From Aeoliella mucimassa (GTDB taxonomy: Bacteria; Planctomycetota; Planctomycetia; Pirellulales; Lacipirellulaceae), in contig NZ_CP036278.1 of assembly GCF_007748035.1 (NCBI RefSeq), forward strand, positions 3,844,001 to 3,908,000: a stretch of DNA of 64,000 nucleotides, in the 5' to 3' direction. This document shows, piece after piece, positions 28,701 to 38,000 of this stretch (position 1 is the first letter of the stretch; every line of letters starts with the position of its first letter). The translations under genes and the position numbers were made by a program. The notes beneath the pieces were generated by a model. The model made no database searches. It worked only from the letters and a program-made list of their open reading frames with translations, and had not been told where the DNA came from.

Positions 28701-29902
28701 AAGGTAGTCCCATGGGCTTTGTGTTCGATGGCCGCATCAGCACTGGCGACGAAACCGGACCAAGTGGTGCCTACCTCGACTTACAAGTGTTTGGCCCCAC
28801 CTACACCAGCACTTCCGCTCGCCCGGGAGCATCGGTTGGTGAGTTCGGTGCACGCTTCGATGGCGTGGATGATTACATGACGGGCCAACCGCTCGACCGC
28901 CCCGACAGTCTTTCCAATCGATTGGGGCAAAGTTACCCCATTGATTACACCGGCATCACTTCGCGTGGCGTACAAATGTGGGCGTTCATCGATTCCGCCA
29001 AACTGGCGACCGATGCACCGCAAACGCTCCTCCTAGATTCACAAATCTTTGGCGGCCCGCAGATTTCTGCGGATGGCAAGTGGACTCAAGCCAACAGTCA
29101 GCACACCACCGACAACTTCAACAACTTTGGTGTTGTGCCTGCTGAAGTCGATGTCGTAGGCGACACCTGGCAACATGTGATGCACCATGTGTACAACGCA
29201 AACGATCCCCAAGCACCGGCACGCCTGTCGGGTGGAGCGGGATCGAATCACGTATCAGTTATCTATGTAAATGGCATTGCCGTCTCGTCCAACGTCGACA
29301 ACCTGCCAGCCGATTTCGACCTACTCTCTCAAGGCTTTAGTGGGAGTCTCGTTGTTGGTGCGGAAGACGACGGAAGCGGCGGATTCAAGAACCACTTCCA
29401 GGGTGTGCTCGACGACATCGAAATGTACGTGTTCGGCAACAACGAAACCGGTACTCCCGGCAATCTTGCTGATGGCGAGGACTGGGGCACCTTCGACCTG
29501 TTCTCCGACAATGAGTGGATCGCCAACGAGATTGCGACCACTATCCCGAGTGGTGTCCTACAGCCCGGCGACGTCACCAAAGATGGCGACATTGATGGCG
29601 ACGATATCGACGCCTTTATCGCTGGATGGCTTAGCGAGCAAATCCAAACCGGGGCTCACAGCTCCCAACTTGTTGGCGACTGGGGCACCTGGGACAAAGG
29701 CGACATGAACCACGATGGGGCCACCGACTTGGCTGACCTTTACATCATGAACCAAGCCCTCGCTGGCGCGGGCTTCAGTGGCATCACGGGCGACATGCTC
29801 GCTGGGCAGGCGGTTCCTGAACCAGCCTCGCTGCTATTCGCTCTGGCAGGTGCCGTTGGACTGCTCGGCCTTCGCAAGGTCGCGAAGTCGAGCGTCCGCT
29901 GA
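25748..29902 (+). CDS. Triple PEP-CTERM/dockerin precursor in one frame (5' end removed by IS insertion)
   Basis: An unbroken frame of 1,385 codons holds three complete precursor proteins in tandem. Unit 1 (to ~26958): a PEP-CTERM ectodomain ([27 protein letters not shown]), a dockerin-like pair ([32 protein letters not shown]) and sorting tail [23 protein letters not shown]. Unit 2 (26960-28504) starts with a new signal peptide; unit 3 (28505-29902) likewise. There are no stop codons between units. With the insertion repaired, the gene runs from ATG 24475 and would encode about 1,422 residues. As the sequence stands, the frame has no native start; it runs upstream into the element out of frame with the transposase. 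The gene is the presumed target of the XylR-type regulator. Confidence 0.8.
   Translation: [1384 protein letters not shown]
26960..28504 (+). other. Unit 2 of the triple precursor: signal peptide, beta-strand repeats, dockerin, PEP-CTERM
   Basis: Directly after the RRK of the first sorting tail comes GTG 26960 (GTG 26954 is also possible) with [22 protein letters not shown], a good Sec signal peptide. Then come an autotransporter-type repeat start ([21 protein letters not shown]), a beta-rich domain resembling that of unit 1 ([20 protein letters not shown]...), a dockerin pair ([34 protein letters not shown]) and the tail [22 protein letters not shown]. No ribosome binding site precedes the GTG, so reinitiation is not supported. 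Confidence 0.75.
28505..29902 (+). other. Unit 3 of the triple precursor: signal peptide, LamG-like domain, dockerin, PEP-CTERM
   Basis: ATG 28505 opens [19 protein letters not shown], a basic then hydrophobic leader ending STAHA-AVTN, nine residues after the end of the second sorting tail. A ConA/LamG-like domain follows ([18 protein letters not shown]... [13 protein letters not shown]... [15 protein letters not shown]), then a dockerin pair ([42 protein letters not shown]) and the tail [22 protein letters not shown]. This dockerin pair is very like that of the next gene. 465 residues if made separately. Confidence 0.75.
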
Positions 29903-29975
29903 GTTGCCAGTTACTGTCCCATCAACCACCCGAAGTGTTGACTTGCTTTCGGCAAGAACCCCAGAAAGGCCTATA

Positions 29976-31754
29976 TTGCGAGTGCACCGGCCGGCACACC
30001 TAACGAAGTTCGTCGCATTCATGCTTGCAGTAGGGGGCACGCTTACCGCTCCCGGTGCACAGGATGTTGACCTGGGGATCGTGCCGTTTGGCACCAACGG
30101 ATCGGTGCGGTTGGTGGAAGTGGCCACCCTAGCGGGCGATAGTCAGCAGATCATTGCTCGCAACGACAAGCTGTACTTCGCCTTGCAAAATGGGACGGTT
30201 GCTGAGTTCACCAAGAGCGGCGATGGATCGCTCATCCCCAGCCCGCAACCGTTTCTCAATGTAGCAACCGAGCGGTCAGGTGTTTTTGGTAACAATCCGG
30301 TGGGCTCGGCCAATGGTCTGCGTGGTATCGCTTTTCACCCCGACTTCGACAGCAATGGCAAGTTCTACTCCATGCAATGCGAAACTCGGGGGGCAAATCC
30401 GACACACACGCTCAATCCAGCATGGAGCCTGGGAACTGGAAGCAATGTCGATAGCGTGCTGACCGAGTGGACCTTCCACCCCGGGACAACCCAGCTGATC
30501 TCTCAGCGGGAAGTTTACCGAGTTCAATATCCAGCTGGACACCATATTGGCCAGAACATCGCGTTCAATCCTATTGCCGAGCCAGGTGATCCTGATTACG
30601 GGAACTTGTACATCGGCTTTGGGGACAGCGGTGGCCAGTTGCCGGGATCGCAAGACTTTTCCGCTGACAATGTGATTACCACCGTGTCCCAGGATGGCAC
30701 CACGGTGCTTGGCAAGATGATTCGAATTAATCCTCTGGAGCAAGCCAACCAGCCTTTTACGATTCCAACCGACAATCCTTTTGTCGGCAACGACGGCCAG
30801 GCACCTAACGGGGGCAACATACTGGACGAAGTCTATGCACTGGGATTTCGCAATCCGCAAACCATGGCGTTCGACCCGGTATCTGGCATGCTGTTGTCGG
30901 GCGATGTGAGCCACAACAACGTGGAGGAAATCAACCTCATCGAGAGCGGAGCCAACTACGGTTGGGCCGAACGCGAGGGCACCTACGACTTCACGACCCC
31001 CTACAGTAGCACCACACTTGCTGAAGTGCCGCTGGCAACTCGACTTACCGATCCCTATACCTATCCGGTCGCTCAATTCGACCACAAAAACAACCTCAAT
31101 GGTACAGCGGCCATCATCGCCGGCGCGGTTTACCACGGCACACTTGCTCCCGAACTCGATGGCCTGTACCTGTTCGGGAATCTATCGACCGACCAGATCT
31201 TCTTTGCTGAAGCCGATCAACTGACGAACAACGAAGTTCCTGCTATGGTTTTTCGTCAATCGTTGGTCGACCATTCCAATAATCCAATATCGCTTGGCGA
31301 AATCGTAGGGGTGGGTGCAGGGGGTCGCGCAAACATGCGATTCGGGCAAGACTCCGATGGAGAGCTTTACCTGTTCAGCAAACACAACGACACCGTCTAT
31401 CTGTTTACCTCGGGTGAGCCGATTGCCCCTCCTTCGATACTTGGCGACTTGGATCTCGATGGCTCGCTCACCACCCAAGATATCGATCAGTTCGTTGCAG
31501 GATGGCTCTCGACGTTTGCGTTTGCTGGAGTGCATTCCTGGATGAATGGCGATCTAAACCTCGACGCCAGAGTCGACTTGGAAGACGTCTACCTGATGCA
31601 CACCGCGCTCGCCGATGTCGGTATCGAGTGGGCGTTCGGAAAGTCCCTGCAAGTTCCTGAAACAACCAGTCAAGTGTTGCTGGCGCCGCTCGCCATGACG
31701 TTTATCGCATGGTCGAGCTATCGCAGCGTTACGAAAGTCAGCTCCACCTGCTAA
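29976..31754 (+). CDS. Sorbosone/glucose dehydrogenase-like beta-propeller with dockerin and PEP-CTERM-like tail
   Basis: 592 residues from TTG 29976, chosen because AGAAAGG lies 6 nt upstream and it gives a full signal peptide ([22 protein letters not shown]); GTG 29982 is equally possible, and ATG 30021 would truncate the signal. The main domain matches the PQQ-type sugar dehydrogenase propeller ([77 protein letters not shown]). It ends in a dockerin pair ([42 protein letters not shown]) and an atypical tail, [17 protein letters not shown], with Pro-Glu-Thr rather than Pro-Glu-Pro. 73 bp after the triple precursor and probably in its operon. Substrate unknown. Confidence 0.82.
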   Translation: MRVHRPAHLTKFVAFMLAVGGTLTAPGAQDVDLGIVPFGTNGSVRLVEVATLAGDSQQIIARNDKLYFALQNGTVAEFTKSGDGSLIPSPQPFLNVATERSGVFGNNPVGSANGLRGIAFHPDFDSNGKFYSMQCETRGANPTHTLNPAWSLGTGSNVDSVLTEWTFHPGTTQLISQREVYRVQYPAGHHIGQNIAFNPIAEPGDPDYGNLYIGFGDSGGQLPGSQDFSADNVITTVSQDGTTVLGKMIRINPLEQANQPFTIPTDNPFVGNDGQAPNGGNILDEVYALGFRNPQTMAFDPVSGMLLSGDVSHNNVEEINLIESGANYGWAEREGTYDFTTPYSSTTLAEVPLATRLTDPYTYPVAQFDHKNNLNGTAAIIAGAVYHGTLAPELDGLYLFGNLSTDQIFFAEADQLTNNEVPAMVFRQSLVDHSNNPISLGEIVGVGAGGRANMRFGQDSDGELYLFSKHNDTVYLFTSGEPIAPPSILGDLDLDGSLTTQDIDQFVAGWLSTFAFAGVHSWMNGDLNLDARVDLEDVYLMHTALADVGIEWAFGKSLQVPETTSQVLLAPLAMTFIAWSSYRSVTKVSSTC

Positions 31755-31842
31755 CCCTTACTTTTCAGTATCGTTCACTACGTACCCTCGGCATCCACTC
31801 GCCAATTTTACACTGCCCATTTATGGAGAATTGGAGTCACTC

Positions 31843-32892
31843 ATGCACATTCGCAAACGTTCGCTCTCTCCGTTAGGTTTCACATTAGTTGAGCTGCTGG
31901 TAGTCATCGCGATTATCGGAATCCTGGTCGCCTTGCTATTGCCAGCGGTGCAGTCGGCTCGTGAAGCCGCCCGACGCACCCAGTGCCGAAATCAACTCAA
32001 GCAGATCGGCCTGGCCTTTTTGAACCATGAGAGCGCCCACGGTGCATTGCCGTCTGGCGGATGGGGATGGACCTGGACTGGCGATCCCGATTCGGGATCG
32101 GGCGAGCGTCAACCTGGCGGGTGGGCCTACAGCATTTTGCCTTACATGGAAGGCGACGTGGTGCATGCGGTGGGTAACGGCATGACCCCGGCACAGAAAC
32201 GGGTCGCCTTGGCCCAGCAACAAACCCAGATTGTTCCGGCGTTCTACTGCCCAAGCCGTCGAGCGCCGAGACTGTCGTACGCTCCCTATTCGGTCGTCAA
32301 TGCTAACGATCCACCCGACTTCATGGTCGCCAAAACCGACTACGCCGCGAATGGTGGTTGCCACTCGCCTGCCGAAGGTTCGCCAGTGGGTTGGTGGGCA
32401 GGACCTTCGAACATGAACTGCGTCGACAACTATCCCAACTGTGGTACTTGGGGTTACACGAAAAAGAACATCAAGTGGTTCGACGGCCCGGTGCGTCCTC
32501 GCTTTCCGCTCGAACTTCGTCAGCTCGATCGTGGCACCTCGAACACCATGTTAGCCGCTGAGAAGTACCTGAGCCCAACGTTCTACGCGGAAGAAAGCCG
32601 AGAGAACAGTTGCTCCGACAACAACTCGCTTTACCAAGGTTACGACTGGGACGTGATTCGTTGGACTCGTAGCGAAGCCCGCTACCTGCCGCAGCCCGAT
32701 ACCGGTGTCGAAGAAGCCTGCTCTGTTCGCTTCGGCAGTGCTCACTCCGGCGCTCTGAATGTGGTGATGTGCGATGGCTCGGTGCAGTCGGTCGATTACG
32801 ACATCGAACCAGCCCTTTGGGAAGTGATGGGCGTAATTGGCGAAACTTGCAAGGTGAAGGAACCCAAGGGACCAACCGGCCCGGTTCGCTAG
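31843..32892 (+). CDS. DUF1559 domain protein (type IV pseudopilin-like)
   Basis: 349 residues from ATG 31843, with GGAG 6 nt upstream. The leader [26 protein letters not shown] carries the prepilin cleavage motif; [28 protein letters not shown] is the DUF1559 signature, and [21 protein letters not shown] is the C-terminal H-X9-DG block. Cysteine-rich middle ([20 protein letters not shown]). 88 bp after the sorbosone dehydrogenase-like gene and 71 bp before a TTR-like lipoprotein, the same order as in the module at 1-6832. Exact role unknown. Confidence 0.9.
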   Translation: MHIRKRSLSPLGFTLVELLVVIAIIGILVALLLPAVQSAREAARRTQCRNQLKQIGLAFLNHESAHGALPSGGWGWTWTGDPDSGSGERQPGGWAYSILPYMEGDVVHAVGNGMTPAQKRVALAQQQTQIVPAFYCPSRRAPRLSYAPYSVVNANDPPDFMVAKTDYAANGGCHSPAEGSPVGWWAGPSNMNCVDNYPNCGTWGYTKKNIKWFDGPVRPRFPLELRQLDRGTSNTMLAAEKYLSPTFYAEESRENSCSDNNSLYQGYDWDVIRWTRSEARYLPQPDTGVEEACSVRFGSAHSGALNVVMCDGSVQSVDYDIEPALWEVMGVIGETCKVKEPKGPTGPVR

Positions 32893-32963
32893 TGTCCCCA
32901 GGGACTTCCCCCTGCGGTATATTTTTTTCGACGCTTCCTGCCAACTTAAGTTTCGCTTGTATC

Positions 32964-33533
32964 ATGCCACCACACCTTCGCTGCGTGACGTATTGTGGAG
33001 TTCTCCTGACGCTCCTGACCACATCGGGATGCCTGGGCTCTTCGAGCTCAGGTCGTCTTGATGGGGATGAGGCGGCTAGCCTTGCGATGGAGTCTTATGA
33101 CTCCGATGGGGATGGTTCGTTGAGTTCGGCAGAGCTCGTGAAGTCCCCTGCCCTGACGTCGGCCAAGGAACGAGTGGACGCCAACGACGACGACGCGATC
33201 TCGGCCGACGAGATCGCACAACGAATTAAGGTGTACGACTCGCAGTCGAGCTTTGTGCCAGTGACGGTTCAACTTCGCTTGGGGGGACGTCCGCTCGAGA
33301 TGGCGACCGTTACTTTCGCGCCGGAGTCGTTCATGGGCGAGATGCAATCATTCACCGGGGTGTCCGACGCCACGGGCTACGTGATGCTCTCCGGCGAGGA
33401 ACAGAAGCTGCCAGGTTTACCACAGGGCTTCTACACCATCACGATCACTCGCGAAGGTGGAGAACAGACAATCCAAGGCTGCGAAATTGCCGACGATGTT
33501 CCCGAAGTAAGTCGCATGACCTTTAATCTGTAA
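32964..33533 (+). CDS. Lipoprotein with EF-hand pair and TTR-like domain
   Basis: 189 residues. MPPHLRCVTYCGVLLTLLTTSGC is a lipoprotein signal with Cys23 as the anchor. Two EF-hand loops follow (YDSDGDGSLSSAEL; VDANDDDAISADEI), which should bind calcium. A carboxypeptidase-regulatory/TTR-like sandwich comes next (VPVTVQLRLGGRPLEMATVTFAPE... LPGLPQGFYTITITREGG). Last gene of the second surface module, after DUF1559, paralleling 1004-1432. Calcium-binding loops also occur in the dockerins of this module; shared calcium dependence is possible but not shown. No clear ribosome binding site. Confidence 0.78.
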   Translation: MPPHLRCVTYCGVLLTLLTTSGCLGSSSSGRLDGDEAASLAMESYDSDGDGSLSSAELVKSPALTSAKERVDANDDDAISADEIAQRIKVYDSQSSFVPVTVQLRLGGRPLEMATVTFAPESFMGEMQSFTGVSDATGYVMLSGEEQKLPGLPQGFYTITITREGGEQTIQGCEIADDVPEVSRMTFNL

Positions 33534-33562
33534 TGCCATGACGTGAGCTGGTAGCCCACGAT

Positions 33563-33588
33563 TTAGGCAACTGATAAGGCTTGCCTAA
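33563..33588. terminator. Hairpin between convergent genes, possible bidirectional terminator
   Basis: TTAGGCAA and TTGCCTAA form perfect 8-bp arms around a 10-nt loop in the 51-bp gap between two convergent stops. It reaches into the last codon of the DUF1501 gene. There is no T-tract, so it is only a candidate. Confidence 0.4.
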
Positions 33589-35048
33589 CCGACGAGTTCC
33601 TTGACAACTCGGCCATGCACGTCGGTCAGACGGAAATGCCGCCCTTGGTACTTGAAGGTCAGCCGCTCGTGGTCGATCCCTAGCAGGTGCAGCATCGTCG
33701 CGTGCAGGTCGTGCACGTGCACTCCATTCTCGACCACGTTGTAGCTGAAATCGTCGGTGGTCCCATACACCGTGCCCGGCTTCGCCCCGCCGCCGGCCAT
33801 CCACATGGTGAAGCAACGGGGATGATGGTCCCGGCCAAACTCGTTTTTGCTCAACTTGCCCTGGCAGTAGTTCGTCCGCCCGAACTCCCCACCCCAGACC
33901 ACGAGGGTATCTTCGAGCATGCCCCGCGCTTTCAGATCCTGCAAGAGCGCCGCGGTCGGCTGGTCGGTTTGTTGGCATTTGTTGCGGAACCCACTCAGGA
34001 GACTACCATGGTGATCCCATCCCGGGTGATAGAGCTGAATGAAACGCACGCCCCGCTCGGCCAGGCGTCGGGCGAGCAGGCAATTCGCTGCATAAGTTCC
34101 GGGCGTTCGCACATCGGAACCGTATAGCTCGAGCGTGCTTTCCGACTCGTCCGCCAGGTTCGTCACGTCGGGTATCGAAGCTTGCATGCGATAGGCCAGC
34201 TCGTACTGAGCGATGCGTGTTTCGAGTTCCGGGTCTTCGGTTTCCGCAAGTTGCATGCGATGCAATTCCTGCAACCGATCGAGCGCCTGGCGGCGACTCT
34301 CGCGGCCGATGCCGTTGGGACTGTTGAGATACAACACCGCGTTGGCGTCGCTCCGCAGCTGCACCCCGTCGTGCTTGCCCGGAAGGAAACCACTGCCCCA
34401 CAGCCGCGACACGAGCGGCTGGCCCCCCTGCCCGTTGGTGACGAGCACAATAAATGCTGGCAGGTCTCGATTCTCCGATCCCAGTCCGTACGACAGCCAC
34501 GAACCGAAACTCGGCCGCCCGGGAAATTGCGAACCGGTTTGCATGAATGTGACGCCCGGCCCGTGATTGATCGCTTCGGTATAGACCGATTTAACGATGC
34601 AAAGCTCGTCGACCATTTTCGCCACGTGAGGCATTTGATCGCTTACCCACGCGCCCGACTTGCCATGCTGAGCGAACGCGAACGGAGAACCGACAAGCGG
34701 CAAGCTCGCCTGGTTGCTGCTCATGCCGGTGAGTCGCTGCCCTTTGCGAACACTGTCCGGCAGTTCCTCGCCATGCATTTTGTTGAGCAACGGCTTGTAG
34801 TCGAACGACTCAATCTGCGACGGGGCGCCTGACTGAAAGAGGAAGATCACCCGCTTCGCCCGCACGGGAAGATGAGGGGCGGGGGCTACCGCTTCGCTTC
34901 CTTCGGCCGCAGTGGGATTCAATAGCGTGCCCAGCGCGATCGCACCGAGACCATGCCCCAGACGCTCGAGTGCCTGGCGGCGGCTCAGTCCGCTTGGAGC
35001 GAACGGATTTTCCATGGCCATGTTGCGATTCTCGTTAAAGCTTGTCAT
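33585..35048 (-). CDS. DUF1501 domain protein (sulfatase-like fold), Tat-type leader
   Basis: 487 residues. The N-terminus has a twin-arginine-like leader (LSRRQALERLGHGLGAIALGTLL). DUF1501 features follow: RVIFLFQSGAPSQIESFDYKP, HVAKMVDELCIVKSVYTEAINHGPG, RFIQLYHPGWDHH, LEDTLVVWGGEFGRT, GRDHHPRCFTMWMAGGGAKPG, and the final HLLGIDHERLTFKYQGR. The family shares the alkaline phosphatase/sulfatase fold, but the reaction is unknown. ATG 35048 (GAGG 5 nt upstream) overlaps the stop of the upstream cytochrome gene as ATGA, so the two are translationally coupled; this pairing is characteristic of planctomycetes. Confidence 0.9.
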   Translation of the reverse strand: MTSFNENRNMAMENPFAPSGLSRRQALERLGHGLGAIALGTLLNPTAAEGSEAVAPAPHLPVRAKRVIFLFQSGAPSQIESFDYKPLLNKMHGEELPDSVRKGQRLTGMSSNQASLPLVGSPFAFAQHGKSGAWVSDQMPHVAKMVDELCIVKSVYTEAINHGPGVTFMQTGSQFPGRPSFGSWLSYGLGSENRDLPAFIVLVTNGQGGQPLVSRLWGSGFLPGKHDGVQLRSDANAVLYLNSPNGIGRESRRQALDRLQELHRMQLAETEDPELETRIAQYELAYRMQASIPDVTNLADESESTLELYGSDVRTPGTYAANCLLARRLAERGVRFIQLYHPGWDHHGSLLSGFRNKCQQTDQPTAALLQDLKARGMLEDTLVVWGGEFGRTNYCQGKLSKNEFGRDHHPRCFTMWMAGGGAKPGTVYGTTDDFSYNVVENGVHVHDLHATMLHLLGIDHERLTFKYQGRHFRLTDVHGRVVKELVG

Positions 35049-38000
35049 TGCAACCTCACGCATTGATCGAGGTTCATGATGGCATTCACCAGCACGGTTG
35101 CCGCCGCATGGCGGGCGGGGGATAGATCGGGTTCGTTGCCAGCGTCTCCGATCGCTAGCAGCGAGTCGGCTTCGGCCGGTTGAGCTGTATAGAACACCCG
35201 CTGCTCGTCGTACAACGCCTGCAGTACTTCTAGTTGCCCTTCGGTCGGTCGACGACTGGTCAGGCAGCGAAATGCTTCTTCGATCAAGGCCTGATCGTCC
35301 TCCTGGTGCTTCTTCAGCAAATGCCCGGCAAACACCCGCGAGGCTTCTACGAATTGCGTGCCATTGAGCATCACCAACGCCTGCAGCGGCGACGGTACCT
35401 CCTCACGACGCACCCGACACACCTCACGCTTACCGGCGTTCAGCGTGGTCATCACCGGTGCGGGCGAGGTCCGTTGCCAGAACGTATACACGCTGCGACG
35501 ATACAACCCGGCACCCGTCGCGGGAGTGGTCGGCTTGTACGAGAGACTTAAATCGTAGGGCTTGGCCGGCGGGCCGCCCACATCGTTCGCCAGCAGCCCG
35601 CTCACCGCCAGCACGTTGTCGCGAAGCATCTCCGCAGAGAGTTGGCGATGGAAGCTGCGAGCCAGCAGTCGATTTTCAGGATCGGCCATGCGAACTTCCT
35701 TCGACACCACCGCGCTCTGCCGATAGGTCGCCGAGAGGGCCATTTGCTTGAGCAACCGATGCACGTCCCAATCGTGCTCGATGAAGTCGCGGGCGAGCCA
35801 GTCGAGCAACTTTTCGTGCGTGGGACGTTCTCCCTGGGCTCCGAAGTCTTCCGGCGTCCTCACCAAGCCCATCCCGAACATCAGCTGCCAGTAACGATTC
35901 ACCGTGACACGAGCCATGAGTGGATGGTCGTCGGAGGTTAACCACTTTGCCAGACCAAGACGATTGCGCGAAAGATCGGCCGGAAAAGCAGGCAGAAAGC
36001 TCGGCGTGTCGGCCTGCACCTCTTCTCCACGATTATCGTATCCACCCCGCACCAGCACGTAGGCTGGCAAGGGCTGTTCGAGTTCGCGCATCACCATGAT
36101 CGCAGGTGTCGCGTCCATTAGCTTATTCCAACGCTGCCGTGCCTGCTGCAATTCGCTGCGGGCTTGCCGGCTCGGTTCGTGAACTGCCAGCAGATAATAG
36201 TCGCGGAGTTCGTCCATACTATTTCGTGAGGCCACCTGAAGCGCGGCCACCACGGCTTGCTCAAGATCGGCACCATCGTACACGTGACGGACTTCCAGCG
36301 AGCTAAGCTGGCGATCGAACACTTGGAACTCGTCGACCAGGCCACCTTTGAAACCACGGTCGCGGTACCGCGACCCGATCGCCAGATTATTCTCGCCACC
36401 GCCCCAGCGGGTGATCTGGCGGGTCAAATGATCCTTTACCACCTCGGTTTTCGCTGGCTCGCCGTTGAGATAAATCCGCAGCCCTGCGGCCTTGCTCGAG
36501 CCATCGTATGTCACCAGCACATGACACCACTGCCCAGGCTGTAACACGTCGACGGTCTCGACACAGATCGCGTTGCCCGGCCAGAAATGGACCAGCTTAG
36601 CACTGAGCTTCGAACCCAGTTTGGTAAGTTCGTAGCCGATGCTCCCCGCGTCGTCCCACCCGCGCGAATGACGATAAATCACCGCCCGTTCGGTCACTTC
36701 ACTCGGCTGAATCCAGAGCGCGATGCTAAATGGCTGGTCACGGCTAAATTGCCCCACGGTTGGGATTTCCACCGCATCGTCACCGGTGAGCTTGATCGCG
36801 GTGCCGACTTTGCCTGGCATGAGCAGATTAGCTGCCGACGTACTGGCAGGCGCATCGGGCCGCACCTGGTCGGCAATCGTGAGTGTGGTAGGCTTTTCTG
36901 CCGAATCTACTTGTTCAGGGGCGTCGAAGGAGAGATGCGAGACCTTACCACGGATCTCACTTATCTTCGGCTCGCTAGCAAGCCAGCTGGCAAAATCGGA
37001 TTCCGCATCGGACTCTATTTGCTTAAGTCGATGTTCGGCGGCTGCGATTTCGCCTTGCGCCTTGTCGAGTTCCTGCTGCTCTTCGTCGGTAACCAGCGGC
37101 ATCGAGGGGGTCGGCACGGCGTCGGTAAAATACGAAATCAGCCCCCGCTCGTCGATGTTCGCAAAGAACGAACTGAACCGATAGTAGTCCTTCGTCGTAA
37201 TCGGATCGTACTTATGATCATGGCACCGCGCGCATTCGAACGTTAGCCCCATCAGCGCAGTGGCGACCGTGTGAGCACGATCGGCCACGTTCTCGACTCG
37301 AAACTCCTCGACCGCCACGCCCCCTTCTTTTTTGTGAGAATGCAGCCGATTGAAGGTGGTCGCTAGGCGCTGCTCCTGCGTTGCCTCGGGCAGCAAATCG
37401 CCAGCTAGCTGCCAGGTAATAAACTCGTCGTACGGCTGATTTCGCTGGAAGGCCTCGATCACCCAATCGCGCCATGGCCAGACAAATCTCTCGGAGTCGA
37501 CCTGATAGCCATACGAGTCGGCATACCGCGCCACGTCGAGCCATTCAGCTGCCAACCGCTCGGCACAAGCAGGTCGGGTCAGCAGTTGGTCCACCACCTC
37601 TTCGTAGGCGTCTGCCGAATCATCGGCGAGAAACGCATCGATCTCGGTTGTCGTGGGAGGGAGCCCGGTAAGGTCGAAAGTCACGCGGCGCAGCCAAGTT
37701 TCTTTGCTGGCCTCGACATTCGGCCGGAGGCCAGCGGCCTCGATTTTCGCGGCCACGAACCGGTCGATATCGTTCTTCGCCCACCCTTTTCCCTTCGCTG
37801 GTACCGGTACGCTCTCCGGCAAGGTGGCAAACGCCCAATGTGTTTCGTAAGCTGCGCCCGACTCAATCCACTGGTCGAGCAGTTGCTTCTCTTTTTCGGT
37901 AAGCTGGCGGACCGCTTCGCGGGGCGGCATCCGATCGTCCCCCTCGCTATGAATGCGGGCGTGCAGCTCACTCGCAGCAAGGTCGCCCGGCTTCACGCCG

